From Pomphorhynchus laevis (Eukaryota > Acanthocephala > Palaeacanthocephala > Echinorhynchida > Pomphorhynchidae), in contig WNNJ02000605.1 of assembly GCA_012934845.2 (NCBI GenBank), positions 19,428 through 83,427 on the forward strand: a DNA stretch of 64,000 nt, given 5' to 3'. Position 1 is the stretch's first letter, and every line of letters begins with the position of its first letter. The position numbers and the translations under genes were made by a program. Of the stretch, positions 1 to 14,200 are shown piece by piece. A model generated the notes under the pieces. That model searched no databases, was not told where the DNA came from, and was given only the letters and a program-made list of their open reading frames with translations.

Positions 1-342
1 ATGTTGAGAAATTACTATTAATTTCTGTATTATTAACAAATTATGTTTTCGCTGACATCCAATGAAAAATTTATTATTTAAAGTTAATTTAATTATCATT
101 CATTAAATTAATATTTAATATTAATATTACATTTATATTTATTTAATTTTGTAAAAACAACAACATTTTATATTTTGTTTGGTTCAGTACAAAATGGTTT
201 TTATTAAATTTAATCATGATTTAATTGCTACTAATAACTACTTGATCACATATCAAAAATACTTGATAATAAATAATAAATTTAAATTTATAATTCATTA
301 TTTAGAATTTTAAGTGAAATTTTATTAAATTTTTTACTTCTC
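1..342. other. AT-rich noncoding DNA
   Basis: Very AT-rich with no reading frame or repeat I can identify. It lies in the part of NAA15 whose exons continue beyond the left edge, so it is probably intronic. Confidence 0.5.
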
Positions 343-860
343 AAGGTAGAGTGAGACCATTCCCGCTTTATTTATTATTTACAATTATTTATAATTATTT
401 AATTACTTATCATTTAATTATTTTACTAATCATTTAAGCCAGATGCAGAAAAACAGTAACAAGTACCGTTTTGTCATCGTAATAATCATCAATGTCAGAT
501 CACTCACACTGCTGGATGCAGAGTAGCACTGGCAGACATCACGGTCACGAGTCAGGTGTGAGAGGTACTAAAACAACTCTAGTGGCCTCATGGAGTGCTG
601 AAACAGCACTACATCTTCACCAAAACGATAATTAGCAAAATAACTGGCAAAATGTCAGCGCAAGTCTTATTTATATCGTCTAACTTCGTTTTTGAATTTT
701 ATCAGGAGAGAGTGATACCATTCCGCTTGAATTATGTTACTAATCATTTAAGCCAGACACAGAATATCAACGATAACAGTAATAAGTACCGTTTCGTCAT
801 CATTATGACTATCAATGCCAGATATCTCCCAATGCCGGATGCAGGGAAGGACTGACATGC
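343..860. repeat. Direct repeat pair, about 160-190 bp each
   Basis: Positions 343-535 and 703-860 carry the same blocks in the same order: a GAGTGA(G/T)ACCATTCC(G/C) start, ACTAATCATTTAAGCCAGA, an AACAGTAA-AAGTACCGTTT block, and a (T/C)GGATGCAG end. The first copy has extra AT-rich sequence inside. The short open frame over 595-855 is carried by this repeat and is not a gene. The family is unknown. Confidence 0.7.
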
Positions 861-879
861 AGAGAAGTTATAGTGATGG

Positions 880-1105
880 AAGCCTAAGAAAGTGAGATTT
901 TGTACTATGGGGATGATTAATGAGGCAAAAGATACAGTGGGAGGAGATATGTTTGGTTTGCGGGGGAGGATCCAAATTATTTTAGACTTGTCGGGGTGAC
1001 AAGTCCATAGATGACATCCTCATCTATGCTCATGCGGGTGCATGATCATAGATGAGGATGTCATTGGCGTATTGCATGACGTTAAAGGAAAAAGGCAAGT
1101 TTATT
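880..1105 (-). mobile_element. L2/CR1-like LINE fragment with a foldback
   Basis: Positions 880-1000 closely match the antisense of the RT thumb region seen at 52400-52525. From about 1003 the segment encoding the RT box (DILIYAHA) appears first in plus orientation and then, after a short loop, in minus orientation (NVMQYANDILIY). This gives an inverted repeat of about 19 bp around 1010-1066. Inverted 5' pieces of this kind are typical of LINE insertion by twin priming. It lies in the NAA15 intron that follows exon 12. Confidence 0.75.
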
Positions 1106-2231
1106 TTCCTGACATACTTGAAATTGCTTTCTTCCAGATCATTGTTCGCTATATATTTTCGATTGTAATGTGTGCATTGTTATGTTCCTGATAATGATCG
1201 AAGTAGTGATCAAAAATTTGTAACAATAAATTTTACATTGACTTCTCTCGATTTGTTTAATTTATATTAAATAATGTTTTAAAATTTTAAGTTTAGCTCA
1301 ACGAATACTCTTACGAAAAATATTTAATGCTTCAAACATTCAATATATTATGTGATAAAAAAGAACAATAAATAAATGCCTTTCGACATGATAAAAATGA
1401 CATATCCCGTACACAAAGTCAATAGAATAAAAATGTTTACCACAATTTTTGCGTGTATTTAAAATTATTTTAATCAATGCTTTCATCACATGAAACGAAT
1501 CTTTTCAATTGGACCCATTTGAATTAAATGCAGACTTCCTATTTAATAATAAATCATAATTTGTGTCACATATTGGCAACAGAGAGCCCACGGGTCGGGT
1601 CCAGCACGCCGAGGATTTTTAACGGCCAACCGCTAAAAATTGAAGCTGATACATAAAGATCGACAACGTGTGTTTTACAAAAATATTAAATTTTATATAT
1701 TAGTACTGCCCTTTAGGTCATAACAAGATGATAATATGTCTCAAAAAACTCAAGGCTGTCATTGATAACAAACTCAGGTTGTTAAAAACTCAAGGTTGTT
1801 AGATATGATTCAATATAATTAAGAAATTTTTTTACATATGCTTGGATTTCAAATAAACGCAATTTATGAATACCATATTTAAAGATATTGGCATTCAATT
1901 ATCCTCACACCTGGAGTGAAATATTACTCCAGATATTTTTATCACTTAAAACATTTTATAACAAATAATTTAAAGTAAATCAATAAATATTTTAAAATTA
2001 AATATTAATAATATTAATAATTATAATATTTAATAATAAATATATGTTTACATAAAGCAAACCTTTAAAAACATTATTTATAATTACAGAACATGAATAT
2101 TTGTTTGTAAGGTAATACTCCATCTGAAGGAACACTTTAAAATAATATCTTAGATTTAAAAGGATATTAAAATACATAAAGAAAAGTAAAATATGCAATA
2201 TATTACTCAGTACCACAATTACAAAACTCAC

Positions 2232-5200
2232 TTTAATAATGTCATAACATTTTCTTAATGATTCTCCGTAGTTTCGTAGTCTGAAATTAGCGCGTGCCGT
2301 TTCTAAACTGTACCATAAGCATTGGGTTTCACTAAGATATTCCGAGGGAGTCATTACGTCCTGTGTACCAAAACATTTAAAAAATACTGATATTGTGGCA
2401 ACCGAACCTTTAGAAATTTCGCAATCATTTTTTCAGCCCTATCAAGTTCATTATTTCGAAGAAGATACTTTGTACATTTAGAGTTAATGTATTTATCAGC
2501 CGTGTCCATTAGTTGCCCTTCGACAATCCAGAGGCAAGCCTCCGCAATCGAGCCGCAACGCTATAAACAGTAAGTATCAGTAAGAAAATAACTGAGAGTG
2601 GACTTGCTTTTAATATTTTAGCGCGAATAACGTATGCTTCAACTAATGTAGGTGTATGTGTAAGAATATAATCAACGTATTTGATAGCTTTGCTGATCTC
2701 GCAGAAATGAAGATTCATCTCGGCCAATGCAAACCATGTCCAAACTAATGCGGTCTGTTGGTTGGCTAATATCCATTTTGAAGACAGCATTTCATTTGAT
2801 GATATCAAAGAAGAACTTACCTGATTGGAAATCCTTTTCGACTTTAAGCAGCACCGATTGAAATATTTCAGCCTAAAATAAATTATTTCTAGTTTGACAA
2901 ACATATTTAAACTGTAAGCTTTATATTAATAAATACGAGATAAAAAATTATTACAAAAACAACGAACGTGGTTCATTTTGATATTTTTATAAAATCCTAT
3001 TGTAACTGGTTTATTCTATTTTTATAATAACATTATAAGTGAAAACGGATGTGTGAACTGTTGATGACAAAAGTTAAAATAAAAAAAACTTAAATTGCAG
3101 GCTTAAAATTGAAATTTTGAAACATTTTTGTAATAAAAATGTATACAATTAAAGATTTGCTTTTGTTAAAAGACAAAGGGAAATGAAGCTATTTTAAGTA
3201 AAAGGAGAAATAGAAATAATGAATGCTTAAACAATGGGGTAAACACGGCAAATAAGATTTTTATTAAAAAAATAATGCCAAATAAGAAAATTATTAATAG
3301 TTTTATAAAGAAAATACCTAATCAAGTATAAATATGTAAGAACCTAAATCAAAAAGACAGTATTCTACTACAAAGAGTGAATGGTCGAATAACATAATGT
3401 ATGTATAATATAATGAGCGACGTTTAACATATTTTTACGATTCACGCGACGAATTTTGATCTATAAGCATATTACCTACAGTAACTAGCATACATACTAA
3501 GAATAAAATATGCCATTTATGGCTAATACGATAACGAACAGCCGGTTTATTAGCCGTTTTATAGCGGCTAATATGTAATATATGGCTATTATGTGGCTAC
3601 AATATAACAATATTTTCTAATCTGTTTCTAATATGTTTCTTGTAAATTTAAATATGTCATCTTTACGATATAAATTAAAAGTAGTTTTAATTGATGTTAA
3701 TTTAATGTTCATATCTAGATATACTTTCTTTATCATCAATATTGGTGATTTACATTACTGCTTTATGTTTCTTGTAAATTTAAATATGCCATCTTTACGA
3801 TATAAATTAATAGTAGTTTTAGTTAATGTTAATTTAATGTTCATATCTAGATATACACCTTCTTTATCATTAATATTTGTTTTGTTCAGAATGAGGCTTT
3901 CTTGTTTCTCATCATTACAGCAATTTATATTGCCATAATTTGGTGTAATAATAATTAAAAATGTTCATTTAATTAAAAAATTTATTTACAAATTGGAAAT
4001 GTAGTTCCAACTTCGGACTTCATTGAGTCCGAAGTGAGAAGTGTTTGATCAATCGTATTAACTTTTGGATCTAACGCTTCAGAGGTCGACATCACATATG
4101 GAATGAAATACCCCTTTTCTATTACGCGTTCTAAACATTTGACATTTTTTCGATTGTGGTGACAGTCTAATATGTCGAGGGGATTGCTGCTGCATAGGCC
4201 TGTGTACGTGAGTTAAAAATCGTAACATCTAAGAATGTTCGCTCAGTCATCAGATTAATAATAAACAATTATTTATTATTTATAAAAAATTATAAACCAG
4301 ATCAGGTAACTGAGTCTGCATATATTAAGTTAAATAAAATAATAAAATTATAATAAATTATAATAAATAAAACACTAATTTAAAATTTAAAATAAAAGTC
4401 ATTTTTATGAATTGACAATTCGATCCATATTCCTCAACCCAAAATAGCAACGAGGCCAAATACATGCTAATGACGTATTTCCTCTGATGAAATTTAATTA
4501 TTTAGAGTAGCTTATTATAATACAAGGTATATTGTTTATTATTCATACATACACATTCTTCCGCTTAAAAGTTTAAATTTGTTTTTAATAATATGAAATT
4601 ATAATGACGAATTAATAATATATATTTTCAGTATTTCTGACAGAGGTTATATTACTGGGAAATATATAATAAACATTTGTAAATAAGAATTTTAAATAAA
4701 TACTACGTACCTTTGGCGCTGCGGGGACAAAAAATGTCTTAAATACAGAGGGACTTCCTTTCAATAGATATTTTGACAAAATACTTAATAGCAACGATTG
4801 AAAGTCATCCCCTTTCAACAAAAATGTCAGTTCTCAAATAAAATAGAACTATATACCGTCTAAGTATTTAAGGAGTAGCTTTGCCAGCATAAGAGATTTC
4901 GGGAATTTAGCACGAATATCATATAGAAATAATATTCGATCTCGATTAAGTTTGTCGGAGCATTCAATTAACCTTTCAAAGTATTGATGATTTTCAGGGT
5001 TCAAATCTAGTAATTTCATATAGTGTTCAAACGAAAGTTGATAGTTTTCCCTCAAGTACTCGATATTTGCTTAGAAACACAAAATGCATTTGCAAAATAA
5101 TAAAATGATTACTCATATTTTTCAAATATAAAAACAACGATGGAATTCGAAAATAAATGAATAAATTATCTAATTTATAATTAGATAATAAATTATCGGT

Positions 5201-8200
5201 TTCTGCAAATTACAATTAAAAATATTTAAATGCTAAATACAACCATATAGAAACTTTCATTAATGTATTACAACGAAAGAAACGAAAACGATTTAAAAGA
5301 GAAAAGTAATAAAAAGTACTTTTAAAATACTACAGTACTTTAAAATACTTTAAATTAGTATTAATAGTACTAATTTAAAAGTACTAGAGAAAGTCTAGTA
5401 CTTTTTATATTTAAATATAGATTAATATTACTGAATGTGAAATCGATATACTTAGTTACAAGTAACTTTGTGACTTGTAATTACATAATAACTACCAGAT
5501 ATCATAAAATTTTCAATTTAAATAGCTTTCTGAGATTGATGTTTGCTTAAAAATGTAAGGGATAATTTGTTCAAGTAGTTTTAATGATTTAACCACTTAA
5601 TTTTTTTCGAATCTCAATTAGTTAAACAGGCTTATACTGTTTTGACAAATCACAGAAATCTTTATTTTACCAATCTGTATTTGCAATGTTTCAACAATCA
5701 TATCAGAATAAGAATTAAAAACAAAACAAAAAGCAATTAAACAATAAAAAACATCATTTACAATTAAATATCTCCTTCATTATTTGACATAATATTTTAA
5801 GGTTCTTCTGTATTTGCTTGAACCAAAAACTGATGGTAATTGAATTGTCATACAAAATGTGGTAACAACAACCTCTATTTAACCGAAATGACAACTGCAT
5901 GTGTGAATAAAGAGTCTATTAAATATAACATATATAATTAAGAATTTATTCAATTAAAAAAGTGAAAATGTTTAAAGCTAATTTTAATGAACAATTGAAT
6001 TCATGAGCTTTGCATTCTTGAATATCAAACAAATTGTATTTTAATTAATAAAATAAAAAACAAAAATACAATAATAAATACTCGTTTACAACGAGTATAA
6101 ACAAGTTTAAACAACTAGTTTAAACAACTAGTTTAAACAACTTGCTGTCTAGTTTAAACAACTTTATAAATTGTACTACCTCTACTTATGTAGAGGTAGT
6201 AGTTAGATCCTTTGAAGAGGGCTGCTCAGACAGCCAAAATATAAATTAGAAAACAATTTGTGTATTTTTTCTCGGGGATGACTCGCCATATAACGATTAA
6301 ATTTCACCCGAATGTAATTCTGAACGATATTTTTATTAATAAAAACGAAAATACAATAAAAATAATTACTCTTTTACAACAATTTATATTCAATTTTATA
6401 TTAATTTGCATCATTATGATTTTTACGAATGTAATTAGCTGCTAGTATTTTTAATAATAACACAATCTTTTAATAAATTACAGTCTGTGATCTAAACTTA
6501 GACTTGGGACAACTCACGCATTATAAATATTGTGCAATTTTATTATTTATCTATCGAATAAAACAACATATGTAGTACAAGCATGATGTTCAATATAATT
6601 TTTTAAAATACTGCCAAAAATTATTTTAAAATAAAAATCGAATTTATATTTTCTTTCTGGATCTGAACACTATAGCAATAATTAAAAAAAACAAAATTAA
6701 AAAAGTTAAAATGTTTTTTTAATAAAATGATATTAAACAATTAATCAACAAATAATTCTATATTTTATTTTACAAATGTTGTCTTTATGTGAGATTATAA
6801 ATGTAAAAGCACTTTATATAAGAGAAAATGACGCAAATGATATAAATAGCACTCAACATGATCTGAAATAACACATTTAAACCTGATAGCAGTCTAACAC
6901 ATTTTATCTTTTCAAATCAGTGCAAATAATTTAAATAATTCATACATAGACACAACATAATAAAACTTTCACATGATTCCTTTTTTAAGGTAACTTGATT
7001 ATAATCAAATTTTTATCTAAACTTATACTTTAGTCAACAACATCACTACTTAGACATTTTTAATATCACAACCCTTTGTTATAATATTTAATATTTGTTT
7101 CATAATTTTAAGTTGATATACCTGTGCAGTCATTGTCACATTATGATAAATATTTTTTATTCTTCACTTTACTTTAATCCTACATTTTAAGCATTACGTT
7201 GCATTTACCTCATCAGTTACTGACCCAAAATATATGTTTCACGTTTTGGTCCTTTTAATGTTGAAGGCTAAAAGTATAAGCATCAGCGTACTGCTGTTGA
7301 CTTTTAGACCAACATTAAAAGTACCGAAACGTAAAAAGTAGGTATTAGAACTGTAGCTGATGAGGTTCACCAATACTGAAATATAGCGTACTGCGGTTGG
7401 CATATAGATTTGATCGAAAAAGGTGCAGGATAAAAAATAGTCGTCAAAATGTCAATAGCAATAATGACTGCACAGGTATATCAACTTAAAATTTTAGTTT
7501 ATAATAAATGCAATTAAAATAGTGAGCAGTATCTGTATTTCAAATATCCTCATGTATCGGCAACTGCTAAAAGTAAAAAAAAATATTTTATCTTTTTACT
7601 TAATAAACTAAAATATTTGTGATTTTTATCTCAAAACCACATTTGATAAATTTTTTACACTCATTTTAAAATAACATTCACTTAGATTTTAAGATTTGTA
7701 AAAATTAAGATTTATAAAAACCATTCTTGGTGAATTTTTGAATTGTATTTTTTAAATCAACACTGATTAAACAAATTTGTCAATAATTTGCTATAAGGCT
7801 AGCATGCGGCGAAACAAATATAAAAAAGCATTCAAACCTTTGATTTCAAAAAGAGCAGTCGAATCAACGATTCGATTCTGATTGTTTTCAATATGAACGG
7901 CTGCTTCCTCGAGACGATTATTCTCGCATAAAATATAATTCTCGTACAACAAAATTTGCGAAGTTTCTCGATCGACGTTACCACTCTAAACGATGCGAAA
8001 TAATATGAACAAATAAATTTTGTTGATAACAAAATGAATAAACATTTAAAATTAATACAAATTTAATCATTTTAAAACATTTAGATAAAGCATTTAATCA
8101 TTGAACAAATTTAAGATATTAAAATTGTAAAAGTTAAAAATAAATTTGATAAGATTAGCAGTTCGCAAACGTTTCAAATAGTAGACAGCAAACTTAAATG

Positions 8201-11200
8201 ACAAAAAAAAACAATGTTTAATTTAAATTTAAATAAAGTTTAAGTAAAAATTAAATTTTTATATCGTTACAAAAACGTCATTTTATAAGATAAATACTTT
8301 TATCACCTGTTCAATTTTGTCGAATTCTCTCAAAATGTTAACAGCGATATCGATTTCTTTCACAAGATGGCATGATATTGCATATCCAACCCATGAAATT
8401 CGTTGACTAGGTTTACTCATTAGAATTTTGTATCTGGTTTCCTTCGTAAACAAGAATAAAGTATAAAAATAAATTCCATTTCAATTTGTGTTAAAATTTG
8501 TTCAATTCGATCAATTTTCGATTTGCTTAATTTCAAGAACGCTGTATGAATCATTTCGATAATACAAATTAAGTTATTGTAAATTATATTAAAGTTGCTA
8601 TTCTACCGACATTTATTAAATTACGATAGTTTTCTGAATTTTGTACGTAGTTTGCTCTTATTCAGTTGTCATATTTTCTTAATTTTAGACGTAAACGACG
8701 TAATTTTAGTAAACAAGCTACAGAAGTACTTAATGAATAACTTTTATCATTAAAAAAATTTTAATATTAAATATTATTTATAATGTATTATTTTATTATT
8801 ATAAATTATAAACTACTATTTTAATATTATATCAATACTATGAAATATTAATTTCTAATATTAATAGAAATAATGATTAATAATTAATATAATAATTAAT
8901 ATACTATGCGTCCACGGGGCATAGTATAAAAAACTTACAATACATATACATAATATATGTAATTAATATAATTATATTAATTATATTTATACTTATCACA
9001 TTATAATTAGATAATTATTTTGTAATTATCTAAAAACCAAAGCAATTAATAAACAATTAAAATCGCACATCTTGTTTACAGCTGAATTACAGTATAATTG
9101 CCGAGGCCGTTTTACTTTAGAATACTGACAGAATTTATCCAAATATATTTATTGTTGATAGCTTACTTCATTTTCTACCTCAAATTATATTTAAATTATA
9201 AATTTTGTAATTAATATATTTTAATCAGATACAAAATATATGTATTTTAATCAGATACAAAATATATGTAATATATTTATTATATTATTATATTTGACTC
9301 GGTAAATCAAACAATATTGCTTAAAAAGCTAGCTTTTATAGTAAACATTGTGGGTAACACCCTTAAACTAATCCATGAGTTACTTCAACCATGCTGTATA
9401 AGAATATTTGATGTGCTACTCACATCGGATAATTTTACAGTAAACCAAGGATGACCCATTAAGTCATCTACTCTTTTATTTTTTTTGTGTTTGGATTTGC
9501 CTTCATTTATTTGCAAGCAATTACCTTCTGTAAGCTGTGTATTGTACGCAGATGATCTTGTCATAATGACGCCTAATGTAAGCTCGGCACAAAGTGCACT
9601 TAAATCGCCTGAGAGACTATTGTGCTTGCAATCAGCTAGAGGTAAATATATACAAATCGAAAGTAATGAAGTTTAGGAAGGGTGGAAGTCTTACTCGTTC
9701 TTCAATAGTTATAAATATTTAAGTATTTTGATGACTTTACGATGGTCTTTTAAGAAACATCGGCCAAGATTGCTTTAACAACCTCGTATGCTAAGAGCTT
9801 ATTTGCGCTACTATTTAAGGGGTTTTTTGTTATTTTGACGTTATGTTTCTTCCCATTACATCATACGACATAGCATCATTCTGACCGGACTTATTGGCTA
9901 TGAACTATGATCAGATTGATAGTTGTAAATTAGATTCTTGAGGAGTATCCTGGGCTTTTCTTTAAAAATATCACCCACGGTAGTCGCAGCCTTATCGAGA
10001 GTAAATTTATGCGGTATGCAGCTAAAAAATTCTTTTGAACTTTCTCAGACTGACGAATTGTTAAGAAATAAGAAGAGTTTTCAGGAAAAACTATCACGGG
10101 TAGATCCTGAATATTTTCTAATGCCGGCGTATACACAATATAAATGGATGAACGCGATAGCTATTAAACGACCAATGATTTGGCGTGCGTCTGTCAATGG
10201 ATACCGTGATAAGATATGCAAAATAAAGTTATCCTGCCATCTTAAAAGCACGAACTGTGTTTGTCGATACTGTGATCGTAGCTGCGAATTCTTACTTCAC
10301 ATATTTGTTTGTCTATATCTCGTAAACGTTCCCTTGAGTTATTTAGATAAGTTAGGTAAGTATATGTTTTGAACACGGTCGATGCTTTACAACACTGCAG
10401 ATAAACCATATCGATAAAGAATTAAAACATTGGTTGTCAAGCATTTTGGTAAAACATAATGCTGCGCCTACAATTAGAGAGAATATATTTTTTTTGTAAA
10501 TTAATGTATTTTAATTTTTATTCTTTTTCTGTTTTGCCCCAAACCGAGAGGTATAGTGGGTTTAATAACACTCTTAATTCTTATTATATTATTATATTAA
10601 TTATATTATTATAATATATTTATTATATTATTATATTATTATACAAAATATATGTAATTAATATAAATATATTATATGATGTCTTAATATTCAACTAATT
10701 TAGAGTTCACCTGCAAAGATAATTAACATGAAATATTTATAATGTTTTTATATTAACAGTTCAATTTATTTAGCCTTCATCTGTAAATTAAATAAAAGAA
10801 CATTAAATTGCACTTAATTGTGAAATAAGTCAAACCGTGAACTCAAACTTTACTTTCATTATAATTTTTAAAAAAGGATTCAACAAATAGATATTGCCGC
10901 TAAATACTTGGAGCGATTTTAACTTTTAAGAACTATAGAAACCCTAATTGATGTAATTTGTACTTATTTTAAAATCAGTTGGAAATTGTTTCTGTTATTG
11001 ATTTTTCCCGTCTAGTTACACTTGCTCATTCGTTCGAGCGTTAACATATGGATTACATAGTGTCATTTCACTCCAGCATATACACAGTTTTGGATAAGTG
11101 TATACAGAAAAACATTTACGAGTTCAATTGCTATAGAATCAGGAAACATGTATGTCTGATTATCGTAAGGTCAAATTTTAAAGAGCAGAAATTTAATCGA

Positions 11201-14200
11201 ATTCCCCCAGTTTTGCTTAATGGGATTAGTCTGCATGCTATTAATGCCCTCAATGATGTTTTAGATACCTCGTGAATAGATTAGAACTTTGCGAAACAAG
11301 ACAAGGATTTTCAGCTAAACGTCGTGAATTAGAAACAAATACATTTAGTATCGGGTTCCACTCTCTTGCATCTAGTCATGATGGCCCTGCAGCGTTTCTT
11401 ATTTTCCGTACATTTAAGATTATTGTTTCGGCATTAATTGACTCGGCATTAATTCGGTGATCTGTATCCGAGATATTATCCTTTCGGTCATAACCCAAAG
11501 CTCATGACCATATGTTAAGATAAGAACGAATATTGCGTGGTAAACCAAAAGCTTGGCCCGAATTCAGACATCTTTCATAAAACACGAAAAAAACTCATAC
11601 GTTGTTTAGACAGAGAAGCACAAGCAACCCGAAGACAGTGTGGTACTCCATACTCCCTGAGTACTTCCTACAACCTCTATTTTCGAAACTCGGTCGAAAG
11701 TTTTCTCCCAATATACAAAGCACATGTAGACCAGTTGAGCTAAATCTAAAGACCGTTCGACGATAGTCGAGAGAGAATGAACTGATCCGTAGTTCCACGA
11801 CCAGGACTTAAACAGCATTGTTCATCTTGCAACTGTCCCTCAACTATAAGCCGTATCCTTAACTCAAGAATCCTAGCAAATAACATACCAGTTATGCTAA
11901 GATGAGTGATGCTCCGATTATTGCAATATACATTTCGGTAACTTTTCTTAAAGATCGGTACCACCACCCCCAGTTCGACACTCACTAGGAACCTTGCCCA
12001 ACTTCAATGTAACGTTAAAGATCAGTGTTAGCCACTTCATACCAACAACGTCATGAGCCTTTAAAGCTCCAGGTGAATCTCGTCTACTCCAGAAGACTTG
12101 CCATCACGAAATTTTTAATAAAAGCAATTACCTCTTCCAAATAGATTAGCTCTTCCGTTGGTTCTAAAAGCTCTACTTTAACATGAGAAGGTATATCTGC
12201 TGGATTAGGGAGACTCCTAAAATGCTATTTCCAACAACCAAGAATTTCTGCAATGTTAGTCAGCATAGATAATCTCTTGTCATAGACAGTTTAAGGAGTT
12301 TTCTGCTTTCCAATAAGAAGGTTCCTGATCGTCCTTCTGAACATCTTCGAAGCTGACCTATAATCAAGTTCTAAATTCTCTCCAAACTTCTCCCAATCCG
12401 GCTTCTTCGATTCGGTAACTGAGAGAGCTGAAGCTCCTTTTGCAATTCGGTACTTGTCTACAGCTTCCACTGATTGATATGACAAAGTTGTCTTAAAGGC
12501 CAGCTTCTTCTGTTAGACAAAATCTCAAACTGTTGGTGTCTACAAAGCAATTTGAGGATTCTTTCCGCGAAGAGCACCTAATGCCTTCGAGCAACAACTT
12601 TTCGAAGTTGCTTTGGCAAGCGAGGATCTGAACATATCCCATTCCTGATCAATGCTCTTCACCTCTTCTAGCAACCGAGAGAAGTCTTCCCGGATGTAGC
12701 AAAAAAACGTTCTTTGACAGAAACATCTGCTAGACGCTCTCATCGTGCCACACACAACGTGTGAGTTTACCAGGCTTGTCTAGCATCCGGTCCTGCCATC
12801 GAAATTAAATCTTACCTGCGACGAAACATAAAGCCGCAGATCAGATTAAACGATTACAAGATCGATTATTGATCTTTAACTGATAGAATCCTGATGCCAT
12901 GTGCATATATGCATATCCTTATGTTCAAATATGGTGTTGGTTATGCACAAATTGTTACGAGAACAAAAGTGAAATAATTCACATCACTCGCATTAAGATC
13001 GGAGATTCCGTTCCTTCCCAACACTCCCTTCCAAGTGCTACTGTCGCTACCAACATGAGTATTGAAGTCACTCAATATAACGAGGGAATCTCCCACAAGA
13101 GTTCTATCATGCAAAGTCTGAAAATCTTCCACGAAGACTGCTATCCCTTTCCATCTTTGACTAGAAATATCAGAGACGCCAGTTTTCGTTCACTGGGTTC
13201 TACCTCTCTACTACGAACGACAACCAGAGACTTGTAAGTATCCAAATAACCGCCTTAGCTTTTCGTTGGTAACTACCAAATAGATTAATGTCCATTCTTG
13301 ATCCAAAAATTTAGTTCCAGTTGCAGAATAGTGAAGAGAAGTCACTCCGACTATTTCTAGACCGAAGCGAACCATCTCTGCAACTAATTATGGTTACTTT
13401 CTCGCCAGCGAGATGACATTTCAGTTCCTACATGAAGGCTAGTCCGCTCCGGATGTTGATGCCGCTTTTGCTGTATCCGTGTAACTGCCAGGTCACACGG
13501 CATTCAGCAATCATTAACTCCTACGATCAGTAGTAATGAATTAATGAATTTGTGACCTTTGTTAAACATTCTGTGCTTCAAATTACTATTTTTCTTTTAC
13601 AAAAATAATTGATATAGCAATTTATAAATGCACGTTTTTATAAAACAATTATCAAAAATGTTTAAAACAATTGTGTTTTTAAAAAATCACATTAGAAACT
13701 ATCATAATGCATTTAAAAAATGTAAAAATGTTATACCTTGAGACCATCAAAATCTCTTGTTTGAATTTCTAGCACAGAAAGATCTCTTAGAATAGACAAA
13801 TTCTCCTGCACTAAGAGAATGATGTTTAATACATGCGCATTATAAGTAAATTATACCGAATCCCACTTTAAGGCATTGCGATATGCTTTGATAGCATCAA
13901 CATAATTGCATTCCAATCGTTGGAAATAACCAAATACCTGCCAGCACACAAAGCTTTTAATGTTTTTCTTCAAACCCAACAGAATAAAATCACGTGCTTC
14001 ACTGGTTTTACCGACCGATGCCAGAACAAGCCCTCTCATAGCGAGAGTCTCTAAATAAGAAGTGAGAACATTAAAAATACAAAATTCTATATTAAGCAAT
14101 AAGAATATAAATCAAATCGTTTAACTGAAGCAATATTATGTCTTAGCTGAAATGTTTAGGATATTTAAAATAATATTTTATAATAAATTTTGTAAATAAA

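Noticed and set aside
595-855. 86-residue open frame as a gene
   Set aside because: It is read through a direct-repeat copy and its composition has no family likeness.
1998-2354. 118-residue minus-strand frame taken as one exon
   Set aside because: Only the part above 2232 is NAA15. The rest reads through the next donor (GTGAGT) into AT-rich intron.
3633-3938. 101-residue open frame as a membrane protein
   Set aside because: It is hydrophobic only because AT-rich tandem repeat DNA is read through; the two halves are the same repeat.
6174-6212. let-7-like microRNA (GAGGTAGTAG seed)
   Set aside because: The seed-like string is one arm of a 12-bp hairpin with a 4-base loop. The precursor is far too short, the rest of the mature sequence does not match let-7, and the flanks are simple repeats.
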